Source: Maritimibacter sp. (lineage in GTDB: Bacteria > Pseudomonadota > Alphaproteobacteria > Rhodobacterales > Rhodobacteraceae). Taken from it: a stretch of DNA of 64,000 nt. How positions within the stretch are numbered: position 1 is the stretch's first letter; each line of letters opens with the position of its first letter. Location of the stretch: NCBI GenBank assembly GCA_011389895.1, contig JAABTN010000006.1, positions 1-64,000 of the forward strand. Direction: 5' to 3'. The notes beneath the pieces are model-generated. The model saw only the letters and a program-made list of their open reading frames with translations. It was not told the origin of the DNA and made no database searches. Positions 18,673 to 28,745 of the stretch are shown piece after piece. Made by a program: the position numbers and the translations under genes.

Positions 18673-19613
18673 GCGGGGAGGAAGCCGCGCGATGGATTTC
18701 CGCGTTTCTCGACGCGCAGGCTGCCGAGCTTGACGCGGCCCGCAACACGCTTCTGGCCTATGGCCGGGACCTGAAATCTTTCGCCGATCACTTGGACCGG
18801 ACGGGAACATCTTTCGCCAAGGCCACGAAAGCCGATGTCGAAGCCTTCATGATCGGCTGCGAGTCCGAAGGTCTCGCCGCTGCCACCCGCGCCCGCCGCC
18901 TCTCGGCGATAAAGCAGATATTTCGCTTCGCTTTTGAGGAAGGATGGCGCAGAGACAACCCCGCCCTGCGCATCTCGGGCCCGGGCAAATCCGGCACCCT
19001 GCCGCAAACCTTGACGGAAAAACAGGTGCAGGCGCTGTTGCAGGCCGCCACCACCCATGGGCGGACCGAGGCCGACCGGCGGCGCAACACCTGCCTCATG
19101 GAACTGCTCTACGCCACCGGCATGCGGGTGAGCGAACTTGTCTCGCTCCCGGTTGCGGCGGCGCGCGGTGACCCCCGGATGCTTCTGGTGCTGGGCAAGG
19201 GCGGGAAAGAACGCATGGTGCCCCTCTCTCTCCCCGCGCGGGCCGCGACGCGCGCATGGCTCAACGCGCGCGACGAGATCGAAGAAACCGCGCGGCTTGC
19301 GACCGGCGCGAAACCTTCGCGCTTCCTGTTTCCGTCGCGCGGCACCGCCGGGCACCTGACCCGCCACCGCTTCCACGGGCTGATCAAGGAGATCGCGGTC
19401 GCGGCCGGCATATCCCCCGGCCGCGTCACGCCCCACCGGCTGCGCCATGCCTTCGCCACCCACCTCTTGGCCAATGGCGCCGATCTGCGGGCGATCCAGA
19501 CGCTGCTGGGCCATGCCGATGTCTCGACCACGGAGATCTATACCCATGTGCTCGAAGAGCGCTTGAAAGACCTGGTGCTCACCCACCACCCGCTGGCCGA
19601 GCGCGACGATTGA
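18669..19613 (+). CDS. xerD: Tyrosine recombinase XerD
   Basis: XerD, with XerC, resolves chromosome dimers at dif during cell division. The 314 residues have an N-terminal SAM-like core-binding domain (about 5-95) and a catalytic domain with all active residues. These are the Arg in ATGMRVSELVSL, the Lys in GKGGKERMVPL, HRLRHAFATHLL, the His in LLGHADVSTTEIYTHV and the nucleophile Tyr in that same motif. Its stand-alone position in a core operon and its length fit XerD rather than an integron or phage integrase. Its start overlaps the upstream exported-protein gene by four bases. XerC is not in the window. Confidence 0.93.
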   Translation: MSGEEAARWISAFLDAQAAELDAARNTLLAYGRDLKSFADHLDRTGTSFAKATKADVEAFMIGCESEGLAAATRARRLSAIKQIFRFAFEEGWRRDNPALRISGPGKSGTLPQTLTEKQVQALLQAATTHGRTEADRRRNTCLMELLYATGMRVSELVSLPVAAARGDPRMLLVLGKGGKERMVPLSLPARAATRAWLNARDEIEETARLATGAKPSRFLFPSRGTAGHLTRHRFHGLIKEIAVAAGISPGRVTPHRLRHAFATHLLANGADLRAIQTLLGHADVSTTEIYTHVLEERLKDLVLTHHPLAERDD

Positions 19614-19617
19614 TCCC

Positions 19618-19700
19618 CTTCATCGTTTGAAAAATACCTCGGGGGGTCCGGGGGACAGCGTCCCCCGGTCGGTCGGATGGGCGCAGCCCATGCGAAACCG
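19618..19700 (-). repeat. Double-hairpin intergenic repeat, copy 1
   Basis: This element lies between the stops of xerD and the RatA-like gene. It contains a near-perfect hairpin CCGGGGGAC-AGC-GTCCCCCGG (19648-19668) and a second hairpin ATGGGC-GCA-GCCCAT (19677-19691), flanked by shared sequence (AATACCTC on one side, GCGAAACCG on the other). A second copy lies at 38935-39019 in the same orientation relative to its neighbouring minus-strand gene. Read leftward, hairpin one is followed by a TATTTTTC tract, so it may act as a terminator for the RatA-like gene. Confidence 0.75.
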
Positions 19701-19702
19701 AT

Positions 19703-20149
19703 CTATCCGTAAAGCGCCGCCGCGCGTTGTTCAAAGGCCCGCACGATCCGTTGCATGGCATGGTTGAACACCGTGCCGATCAGGTTTTGCAACACCGCGT
19801 TCTTGAATTCGAAATCCACGAAGAAGGCGACCGCACAGCCCTCGGGATGATCTTTGAACTGCCAATAGCTTTTCATGTAGCGAAACGGGCCATCGAGGTA
19901 TTCTGTATCGATGCGCATCCGGGCCGGGTCGAGCGTGACGCGGCTGCCGAAGCGTTCGCGAAACACCTTGAACGAAATCACAAGATCGGCTTCCATCACT
20001 TCGGTGCCATCGGGTTGCGGGGTCACCGCGCGCACCCGCGCCGCCGCGTTCCACGGCAGAAATTCGGGATAGCGGCGCACATCGGCCACCAGATCGTACA
20101 TTTGCTGTGCCGAATACGGCATCACCCGGTTTTCCGAATGTGTCGGCAT
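19703..20149 (-). CDS. RatA/Coq10-like START-domain protein
   Basis: The 148-residue protein has one polyketide-cyclase/START-like domain across its whole length. It opens [20 protein letters not shown], then [15 protein letters not shown], and ends in the amphipathic helix [17 protein letters not shown]. This is the RatA/Coq10 subfamily: Coq10 relatives bind ubiquinone and help respiration, while E. coli RatA was reported to block ribosome subunit joining. The ubiquinone role is the more likely one in an alphaproteobacterium, but this is an inference. The ATG at 20149 has GAGGGCG upstream; the longer frame to 20407 overlaps hpt and is spurious. No antitoxin gene is adjacent. Confidence 0.87.
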   Translation of the reverse strand: MPTHSENRVMPYSAQQMYDLVADVRRYPEFLPWNAAARVRAVTPQPDGTEVMEADLVISFKVFRERFGSRVTLDPARMRIDTEYLDGPFRYMKSYWQFKDHPEGCAVAFFVDFEFKNAVLQNLIGTVFNHAMQRIVRAFEQRAAALYG

Positions 20150-20231
20150 GTCGCCCTCGTTTCCCGACTTCCCCCGTGACTTGCCAGCCCAATCCCATAG
20201 GATGGCGACAAGTTGCAAGAGGGAGAGCGGC

Positions 20232-20774
20232 ATGACGCGGCCATATGTCATCGAAGAACTGATCTCGGCCAAGACCATCGCGGCGCGGATCGAAGAGATG
20301 GCGCGCGACATCCGGCGCGATTTCGGCGGCTCGGACAAGCTGGTGGTGGTCGGGCTGTTGCGCGGGTCTTTCGTGTTCATCGCCGACCTTGTGCGCGAGC
20401 TGGACATGCAGGTGGAGGTCGATTTTCTGGAGGCGTCGAGTTACGGCAACGCCACCGAAAGCAGCCGGGAAGTGCGTATTCTCAAGGATTTGCGGGGCGA
20501 GATCGAGGGGCGCGATGTTCTGGTGGTCGAGGATATCGTGGACACCGGCCACACGCTGGCGCATGTCACCCGGCTCTTGAACACCCGCGCGCCCGCGCGC
20601 CTCGCCACCATCGCGCTGCTCGACAAACCGTCGCGGCGCGAGGTCGATTTTCGCGCCGATTACATCGGCTTCGAGATCCCTGATGAATTTGTCGTGGGCT
20701 ACGGCATCGATTACGCGCAACGCAACCGCAACCTGCCCTTCATCGGCGCGGTCCGCTTCACCGGGGACACCTGA
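20232..20774 (+). CDS. hpt: Hypoxanthine phosphoribosyltransferase
   Basis: This enzyme salvages hypoxanthine (and often guanine) to nucleotide using PRPP. The 180 residues include [20 protein letters not shown], the PRPP loop [17 protein letters not shown] and the base-binding [20 protein letters not shown]. The ATG at 20232 follows GAGGGAGAG; the frame from 20148 is an extension into the divergent promoter region. A 62-residue membrane-protein gene starts two bases after its stop. Family and length are typical. Confidence 0.94.
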   Translation: MTRPYVIEELISAKTIAARIEEMARDIRRDFGGSDKLVVVGLLRGSFVFIADLVRELDMQVEVDFLEASSYGNATESSREVRILKDLRGEIEGRDVLVVEDIVDTGHTLAHVTRLLNTRAPARLATIALLDKPSRREVDFRADYIGFEIPDEFVVGYGIDYAQRNRNLPFIGAVRFTGDT

Positions 20775-20776
20775 AC

Positions 20777-20965
20777 ATGCGGTTCAACATCCGTCACGCC
20801 GCCCGGATCAAGAAATGGGCCAAGAACCCACCGGGCGAGAAACAGGTGAAGCTGTTCTTCGCGATCGTTGCGATCTGTCTTGTGCTTTTCGCGATCGAGC
20901 GGGTCATTGGCTGGCCCGACTGGCTCACCATGCCCAACACGCCCTCGGGCCGGGTCACCCGCTAA
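20777..20965 (+). CDS. Small membrane protein, 62 residues, downstream of hpt
   Basis: The frame starts two bases after the hpt stop. The product has a basic N-terminus (MRFNIRHAARIKKWAKNPPG), one transmembrane helix (about residues 25-43, LFFAIVAICLVLFAIERV), then a short tail with Trp-rich GWPDWLTMPN. The positive-inside rule puts the N-terminus in the cytoplasm. Its last 11 bases overlap the end of the convergent LysR gene. It is a conserved-looking hypothetical; I recognise no function. Confidence 0.75.
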   Translation: MRFNIRHAARIKKWAKNPPGEKQVKLFFAIVAICLVLFAIERVIGWPDWLTMPNTPSGRVTR

Positions 20966-21824
20966 CACGCCCGGCGAGGATATCGCCCTGTGCTGCCAGC
21001 GCAGCGGTCAAAAGCGCGCGGATCGTGCGCACGCGCGGCACTTGGGCGAAATCGGCGTGGGATGCGACCCAGACCGGGGTATCGGGCAGGCTTCCGGGGT
21101 CATCGAGCCGTTGCAACCGCGGATCTGGGTCGCCCAGAAGGCAGGGCAGGATCGCGCGCCCGCGCGCGCCCGCCGCCATTTCGCGCAGAACAAGGAAACT
21201 GTCCGACCCCGCGACCACCTTGTCTTCGCCCGCCGCCGCGTCGAACACCTCGGACAACCATGTTCGCGCAAGCGCGTTGGTGAACCCCAGCCACCTGTCG
21301 GGGCCCTGCCCGGCCGCGGTGTAAATGCCGAACCCCATGCGTCCGGCTTGCGTGCCGACCAGATCATCGGGCAGAACGCGGGCCGGGCGCACGGCGACAT
21401 CGGCTTCGAGACGCGCGAGATCGACGTGAAGGTTCTGCGACGAGAGGTCGATGATCAGCCCTTCGATCTCGCTTTCCAGCGCCGAAACGATCCCCGGCAA
21501 GATGCCGACGCAGAGTGAGTCGGTCGACGTCACCCGCACCACCCCCGCGAGCGGCGATTGCGCCGCCACGATCGCGCGTTCGGTGGCGAGAACCGCGCTC
21601 TCGACCTGTTTCATCTTCTCGATCACGCGCTTTCGCTGCGCGGCAACCCGGTAGCCGCGCGGTGTGCGATCGAACAGCGCGAGCCCGGCGCGCGCCTCGA
21701 ACCCGTCGATGCGGCGCAGCACCGTGGCATGGTTCACCCCGAGTTGGCGGGCGGCGGCGGACAGCGACCCCGCCTCGGCCACGGCCAGCACGAACCGCAG
21801 GTCGTCCCAATCCATCTGCTTCAT
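20955..21824 (-). CDS. LysR-family transcriptional regulator
   Basis: The 289-residue protein has a winged helix-turn-helix at about residues 6-65 (WDDLRFVLAVAEAGSLSAAA, then VNHATVLRRIDGFEARAG) and a periplasmic-binding-like effector domain after it. Typical family members start close to MDWDDLRF, so the start is at 21824 or 21815; the frame continuing to 21932 is an upstream extension. It is divergent from the cytochrome c' gene with about 110 bases between them, the classic arrangement in which a LysR protein controls the opposite gene. The effector is unknown. Confidence 0.9.
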   Translation of the reverse strand: MKQMDWDDLRFVLAVAEAGSLSAAARQLGVNHATVLRRIDGFEARAGLALFDRTPRGYRVAAQRKRVIEKMKQVESAVLATERAIVAAQSPLAGVVRVTSTDSLCVGILPGIVSALESEIEGLIIDLSSQNLHVDLARLEADVAVRPARVLPDDLVGTQAGRMGFGIYTAAGQGPDRWLGFTNALARTWLSEVFDAAAGEDKVVAGSDSFLVLREMAAGARGRAILPCLLGDPDPRLQRLDDPGSLPDTPVWVASHADFAQVPRVRTIRALLTAALAAQGDILAGRVSG

Positions 21825-21932
21825 TTCCGCACAGACCCCCCGCGAAATTTGCGACTTCTTTTCGGATTTCGAAGAGATACCGTGGTTTCCATTATCACGC
21901 CAGCTTTTACCAGCCTTATGAGGAGAGATCAC

Positions 21933-22403
21933 ATGGTGCTAACCAAATCCCTGACACTCGGTCTTGCCGCCGCCGCCCTGATGGCGACATCGGACATCGC
22001 GGTGAGCCAGACCGACCTGCCCCCCGCCGTTTCGGCCCGCAAGGCGCAGATGCATCTCTACGCCTTCAACCTCGCCACGCTGGGCGGCATGGCGCAAGAA
22101 AAGATCGCCTATGACGCGGACGCGGCCAGCGCCGCCGCCGGAAACCTCGCGAAACTGTCATCGCTTGATGCGAGCGCGATGTGGGTGCCCGGCACCGATG
22201 CGGCAACTGTCGCGGGTAGCCGCGCGCTTCCAGCCCTGTGGGACAACATGGATGACGTGATCACCAAGGCGGTGGCGTTGAACGAGGCCGCGACCGAGAT
22301 GAACGCAGTGGCCGCCGATGGGCTCGACGCGCTCAAAGCGGCGATGGGCCCCCTTGGCGCGGCCTGCGGAGCCTGTCACAAAGCCTACAGGGAACCCGAA
22401 TAA
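21933..22403 (+). CDS. Cytochrome c' (class II c-type cytochrome)
   Basis: This is a periplasmic haem protein of 156 residues. It has a signal peptide (about 1-26, ending AVSQT). A four-helix bundle region opens SARKAQMHLYAFNLATLGG, and a single haem-binding CGACH lies ten residues from the C-terminus, the defining layout of class II cytochromes. Members bind nitric oxide or act as electron carriers; which applies here cannot be read off. AGGAGA lies just upstream of the ATG. A diheme cytochrome c gene follows after 64 bases, and a LysR gene diverges from it. Confidence 0.92.
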   Translation: MVLTKSLTLGLAAAALMATSDIAVSQTDLPPAVSARKAQMHLYAFNLATLGGMAQEKIAYDADAASAAAGNLAKLSSLDASAMWVPGTDAATVAGSRALPALWDNMDDVITKAVALNEAATEMNAVAADGLDALKAAMGPLGAACGACHKAYREPE

Positions 22404-22467
22404 CACGCCGGGCGTTTCCCGAGGGGCGCGGCATGCGCGCCCTTCGTTCAAACCACCGGAGGCGCCC

Positions 22468-23349
22468 ATGCGTTGGCTTATCTCGTTCGTTCTACTCGCC
22501 CTTGTTGTCGGGGCCCTTGGCCTGTGGCTGACGCGCCCGGGCACCGATGGGCCCGAGGTGCTTGCCGGTCTGACACCGGATGAAACCCATGGCGAGACCG
22601 TGTTCATCGCCGCCGGCTGCGCGTCGTGCCACATGGCCAAGGGGGCCAGTGGAGAGGGCAAGCTCGTGCTGACCGGCGGGCAATCCTTCCCCTCCCCTTT
22701 CGGCACCTTCAAGGCCCCCAATATCTCGACCTCGCCGCAAGCCGGGATCGGCGATTGGGCGGCCATCGATATGTGGAACGCGCTGCATCACGGCACCTCG
22801 CCAGAGGGGGCGCATTATTACCCGGCGTTGCCCTACGGGGCCTATATTCGCATGACGCCACAGGACGTGGTCGATCTTCATGCCTACATGATGACGCTGC
22901 CCGCCGATGAGACCCCGTCCCAAGCGCATGACCTGTCCTTCCCGTTCTCGATCCGGGCCAGCGTCGGGGCATGGAAGGCGCTGTTTCTGCGCGACGACTG
23001 GGTGATGACCGGCGATCTGGACGACCAGCTTCTGCGCGGGCGGGAAATTGTCGAGGGGCTCGGTCATTGTGCCGAATGCCACACGCCGCGCAATGCCTTG
23101 GGCGGGTTGAAGACCGGCTCCGATTGGCTCACCGGGGCGCCCAACCCGGCCGGGCGCGGCACCTTCCCCGATCTCGTCGAGCTCGATTGGAGCGAGGGCG
23201 AGCTGGTCGAATATTTCACCAGCGGCTTCACGCCGGAGTTTGATTCCGCCGGGGGTCACATGGCGCTGGTGGTCGAAAACCTTGCCGCCCTGCCGGTCGA
23301 GGACCGGGAAGCCGTGGCGGCCTATATAGCCGCCCTTCCGGTGGAGTAA
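22468..23349 (+). CDS. Membrane-anchored diheme cytochrome c
   Basis: The 293-residue protein starts with an uncleaved-looking anchor helix (MRWLISFVLLALVVGALGLW). Two class I cytochrome c domains follow: the first haem motif is CASCH (residues 51-55), the second CAECH (about 203-207), each with distal methionine candidates. The layout resembles the cytochrome subunit of alcohol or nicotinate dehydrogenases, but no dehydrogenase gene is adjacent. GGAGG lies six bases before the ATG. It is probably co-transcribed with the cytochrome c' gene and would carry electrons in the periplasm. Confidence 0.9.
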   Translation: MRWLISFVLLALVVGALGLWLTRPGTDGPEVLAGLTPDETHGETVFIAAGCASCHMAKGASGEGKLVLTGGQSFPSPFGTFKAPNISTSPQAGIGDWAAIDMWNALHHGTSPEGAHYYPALPYGAYIRMTPQDVVDLHAYMMTLPADETPSQAHDLSFPFSIRASVGAWKALFLRDDWVMTGDLDDQLLRGREIVEGLGHCAECHTPRNALGGLKTGSDWLTGAPNPAGRGTFPDLVELDWSEGELVEYFTSGFTPEFDSAGGHMALVVENLAALPVEDREAVAAYIAALPVE

Positions 23350-23654
23350 CCGGGGTCTCGGACCTCGGTCGAATTGTGGCACGGGCACCGCGCGTGTCGC
23401 GCCCGTGAACAGGCCCACTGTGTCCACGCGTGGCGAAACCATCCGGTCAAACCGCCACCGTCAACCATGTTGCGACCAGCCGCCATGCAAGCGCCGTTTT
23501 CGCGCGATCTTGCCACGTCCCCGCCGTGTCACAAGCCTCAAAACCTCCCTGCAAAACCACACCAACGCTGCAAATGCGCCGATATTGAGAGTGATAGTAT
23601 CGTCAAGCGCACGCGGGAGTTCCCGCAGGCAACATGAGCGACTAGGAGATGAAC
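23350..23654. other. Gene-free stretch with a hairpin near its start
   Basis: This 305-base gap lies between the diheme cytochrome and the pilin-like gene. It contains a hairpin CACGGGC / GCCCGTG at 23380-23386 and 23401-23407, without a following T run, that may end the cytochrome transcript. A short inverted repeat GCGGGA-GT-TCCCGC lies close to the pilin-like start. I see no convincing coding frame and no tRNA. Confidence 0.5.
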
Positions 23655-23939
23655 ATGACACGTATTTGGAACGCCTTGAAATCCGAAGATGGCGCGGTGA
23701 CGATGGATTGGATCGTCCTCACCGGTGCCGCGGCCTTCATGGCCGTCGCGACCCTTACGGGCCTGTCCGGCGGGCTGGGCAACACTGCCAAGACGATCAC
23801 CGCAAGCCTTGACACAGTCGAGATTGGCGAAGCACAAGGCGGCGGGGCTCCGGCGGCGGCCAAGGAACCCGAGGGAGAGCCGGAAGCGATCCGTCCGCGT
23901 GGCACCGTCCGCACGCGCGCGCTGGTCAGCTCGTTTTGA
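23655..23939 (+). CDS. Flp/pilin-like small protein, 94 residues
   Basis: The protein starts MTRIWNALKSEDGAVTMDWI, the N-terminus seen in alphaproteobacterial Flp-type pilin-like proteins, with one hydrophobic segment (about 14-38). The tail is Ala/Gly/Glu-rich and ends SSF. Two ATGs lie close together; the second (23655) has the right spacing from AGGAG, while the first (23649) overlaps it. No prepilin peptidase, secretin or Tad genes are in the window, so this copy stands alone. Whether it forms a filament is unknown. Its last 14 bases overlap the end of the convergent thioesterase gene. Confidence 0.7.
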   Translation: MTRIWNALKSEDGAVTMDWIVLTGAAAFMAVATLTGLSGGLGNTAKTITASLDTVEIGEAQGGGAPAAAKEPEGEPEAIRPRGTVRTRALVSSF

Positions 23940-24345
23940 CGGCAGCGATGGTGCCTTGGGCGGTGGCACACAGCCTTTCCTCGCCTGCCACCACGACAAA
24001 GACATCGGCGCGCACCACCGCTTGGGTGCGGCCCGAGGCCACCACCATACCCCGCGCGATCAACCTGTCGCCCTTGCCGGGCCGCAGGAAGTTGATCTTG
24101 AATTCCTGCGTCACGGCCCCCTCGCCCATGATCGGCCCCCCGGCAAACGCCAGCGCCATATCGGCCAGCGTGGCGATCACCCCGCCATGAACCATGTGCA
24201 GATGCTGGGTCAGCCCGTCGTGGATCGGAATGCAAAGCTCGGCGCGCCCCATCCCCATCGACACGATCTTGGTCCCAAGGCTTTGCGAATAAGGCTGGGC
24301 GGCAAGGATCTTGCGCCCCAACGCCTCGATCTCGGCGTCGCTCAC
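23926..24345 (-). CDS. PaaI-type hot-dog thioesterase
   Basis: The 139 residues form a single hot-dog fold domain with the PaaI/YbgC-type signature [20 protein letters not shown] and the strand [19 protein letters not shown]. These proteins hydrolyse acyl-CoA thioesters, often aromatic or medium-chain. It starts with GTG and overlaps the lipA stop by four bases (GTGA), so it is coupled to lipoate synthesis. No substrate can be named. Lipoate-linked dehydrogenases make acyl-CoA, which gives a loose rationale for the pairing. Confidence 0.85.
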   Translation of the reverse strand: MSDAEIEALGRKILAAQPYSQSLGTKIVSMGMGRAELCIPIHDGLTQHLHMVHGGVIATLADMALAFAGGPIMGEGAVTQEFKINFLRPGKGDRLIARGMVVASGRTQAVVRADVFVVVAGEERLCATAQGTIAAVKTS

Positions 24346-25292
24346 GCGAGGCCCAGCTTCGCATCGCGTGCGGCCCTAAGACGGGCGAAATCGTCACCCG
24401 CGTGATAGGATGAGCGTGTCAGGGGGGTGGCCGACACCATGAGAAACCCCTTGCCGAAGGCTGCGTTTTCATAGGCCTTGAATTCATCCGGAGTCACGAA
24501 GCGGTCGACCACGTGGTGTTTCGGGGTCGGCTGAAGGTATTGACCGATGGTGAGAAAGTCGATGTCGGCGGCGCGCATGTCGTCCATGACCTGCATCACC
24601 CCTTCGCGCCCTTCGCCCAGACCCACCATGATCCCAGACTTGGTGAATATGGATGGATCAAGCTCTTTCACCCGCTGCAACAACCTGAGCGAATGGAAAT
24701 ACCGTGCGCCGGGGCGCACCGAGGGATAGAGGCCGGGCACCGTTTCAAGGTTGTGGTTGAACACATCGGGCTTCGCCGCGACGACGATGTCCAGCGCATC
24801 GGGGGTGGATTTCAGGAAATCTGGCGTGAGAATCTCAATCGTCGTGTCGGGCGCATGGCGCCGAATGGCACGGATGGTCATGGCGAAATGCTCCGCCCCG
24901 CCATCGTCCACGTCGTCGCGGTCCACGCTGGTGATGACCACATGCTTCAGCCCCAACTTCTTCACCGCATCCGCCACGCGCCCCGGCTCAAACACATCGA
25001 GCGCTTCAGGGCGACCGGTGGCGACGTTGCAAAAGGTGCAGCCGCGCGTGCAGATCTCGCCCATGATCATCATGGTGGCGTGACCCTGCGACCAGCATTC
25101 GCCCACGTTTGGACAACCCGCCTCTTCGCAGACCGTCGACAGGCCATGGTCGCGCATGATCTTATGGGTGTCCTGGTAGCCCTTGCCCCCCGGCGCCTTC
25201 ACGCGGATCCAGTCCGGCTTTTTCGGCTGGGCATTGTCCGGGCGATGCGCCTTTTCCGGATGGCGGCTGGCAGGAATTTTCAGATCACGCAT
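24342..25292 (-). CDS. lipA: Lipoyl synthase LipA
   Basis: LipA is a radical-SAM enzyme that inserts two sulfur atoms into octanoyl groups on lipoate-dependent proteins. The 316 residues have both cluster motifs: the auxiliary [12 protein letters not shown] and the radical-SAM [12 protein letters not shown] (CxxxCxxC). The C-terminal [13 protein letters not shown] serine that binds the auxiliary cluster is also present. The gene is of normal length and is coupled to a thioesterase gene downstream. LipB is not in the window. Confidence 0.97.
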   Translation of the reverse strand: MRDLKIPASRHPEKAHRPDNAQPKKPDWIRVKAPGGKGYQDTHKIMRDHGLSTVCEEAGCPNVGECWSQGHATMMIMGEICTRGCTFCNVATGRPEALDVFEPGRVADAVKKLGLKHVVITSVDRDDVDDGGAEHFAMTIRAIRRHAPDTTIEILTPDFLKSTPDALDIVVAAKPDVFNHNLETVPGLYPSVRPGARYFHSLRLLQRVKELDPSIFTKSGIMVGLGEGREGVMQVMDDMRAADIDFLTIGQYLQPTPKHHVVDRFVTPDEFKAYENAAFGKGFLMVSATPLTRSSYHAGDDFARLRAARDAKLGLA

Positions 25293-25360
25293 TTGGTCCT
25301 CCGTTGGCCACGATATAACGCCTGTGGCCGGGGTTTGTCACCGCGAAATCCTGTAACCTG

Positions 25361-26287
25361 TCATGCAGCCGCGTCATGGCCCAGAAGCTGTTCGCTTGCC
25401 GCCGCGAGGATATCGCCCAATTCGGTGAACCACGCATCCGTGCCCCCGAGATCGCGGCGCACAAGCCCGATGACGCGGTGCGGTTCGGGATCGGCAAAGG
25501 GCATGACATCCATCTCCGGTACGGCGGCGCATTCCTTGGCCAGCGATATTTCTGGCAAAAGCGTCTGGCCAAACCCCGCCGCGACCATGCCGCAGAGCGT
25601 CGGCAGGGACGAGGCGCGCAGATCGACACGGGTCGCCTCGCGCCGGGTGCCGCACACGTCAAGCGCCTGATCGGCAAGGCAATGACCTTCGTCCAAGAGC
25701 AACAGCGCGTTGGGATTGAGGTTCGAGGGCACGGGCCGTTCGCCGCGCGCATTGAGCCGAGCGACCGAGCCGCGCGAGGCGGCGAGCAGGAAACGATCGC
25801 GAAACAGCGGTTGCTCCACAAGCCCCGGAACACCGGCGGGGATCGCCACCACCGCCGCATCAAGCTCTCCATCCCCGAGCGCATCCAGCACGCGTTCGGT
25901 CTTGGCCTCGAACAGGCGCAGATCCAGCGTGACATCGCGCATGCGCAGCCGGGGCAGCGCGACCGGCAGCAGATAGGGCGCGACCGTGGGAATGATGCCC
26001 AGCTTGAGCCGCCCGGACAGCCCCTGTTGCCATCGCGTCCGGTTCTCGATGCGCTCGACCTCGCCCATGATCCGACGCGCCCCGTCGAGCACATCCTGTC
26101 CGGCGGGGGTGAGCCGGATCGCGCGATCCGTTCGGTCGATGAGCGCGGTGCCAAGGCGGTCTTCCAATTCGCGAATCTGGGTCGAGAGCGCCGGTTGGGT
26201 GACATGGACACGGGCCGCGGCCCGTCCGAAATGGCGTTCCTCGGCGAGCGCGATGAGGTAGGAGAGCTGTCGCAACGTGATGTTCAT
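25361..26287 (-). CDS. oxyR: Hydrogen peroxide sensor OxyR (LysR family)
   Basis: OxyR is activated by peroxide through a disulfide and turns on catalase and related genes. The 308 residues open with the LysR helix-turn-helix (NITLRQLSYLIALAEERHFG, FGRAAARVHVTQPALSTQIR). The effector domain contains LLLDEGHCLADQALDVC, which matches the region around Cys199 and Cys208 of E. coli OxyR, with both cysteines present at the same spacing. It is divergent from katG, the expected target, with 155 bases between. The cysteine pair and the neighbour together make the call much firmer than the LysR family alone would. Confidence 0.92.
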   Translation of the reverse strand: MNITLRQLSYLIALAEERHFGRAAARVHVTQPALSTQIRELEDRLGTALIDRTDRAIRLTPAGQDVLDGARRIMGEVERIENRTRWQQGLSGRLKLGIIPTVAPYLLPVALPRLRMRDVTLDLRLFEAKTERVLDALGDGELDAAVVAIPAGVPGLVEQPLFRDRFLLAASRGSVARLNARGERPVPSNLNPNALLLLDEGHCLADQALDVCGTRREATRVDLRASSLPTLCGMVAAGFGQTLLPEISLAKECAAVPEMDVMPFADPEPHRVIGLVRRDLGGTDAWFTELGDILAAASEQLLGHDAAA

Positions 26288-28638
<2,351 letters not shown>

Positions 28639-28671
28639 AGGCCTTGCTGAAAACGGAAATATGAAACCTGG

Positions 28672-28707
28672 GGGCGCAGCGGACAAGCTGCGCCCTTTTT
28701 CTTTTTC
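28672..28707 (+). terminator. Rho-independent terminator of katG
   Basis: A nine-base-pair stem GGGCGCAGC / GCTGCGCCC (28672-28680 with 28687-28695) with a six-base loop is followed directly by TTTTTCTTTTT. Confidence 0.92.
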
Positions 28708-28745
28708 GCCGTCCTGTGTCTTGATGCTCCGGGGATCACGGTCTG

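Noticed and set aside
17988-19589. A 533-residue leftward frame opposite xerD and the exported protein gene
   Set aside because: It overlaps xerD entirely; xerD has all catalytic residues. The leftward frame is Arg/Gly/Ala-rich shadow sequence.
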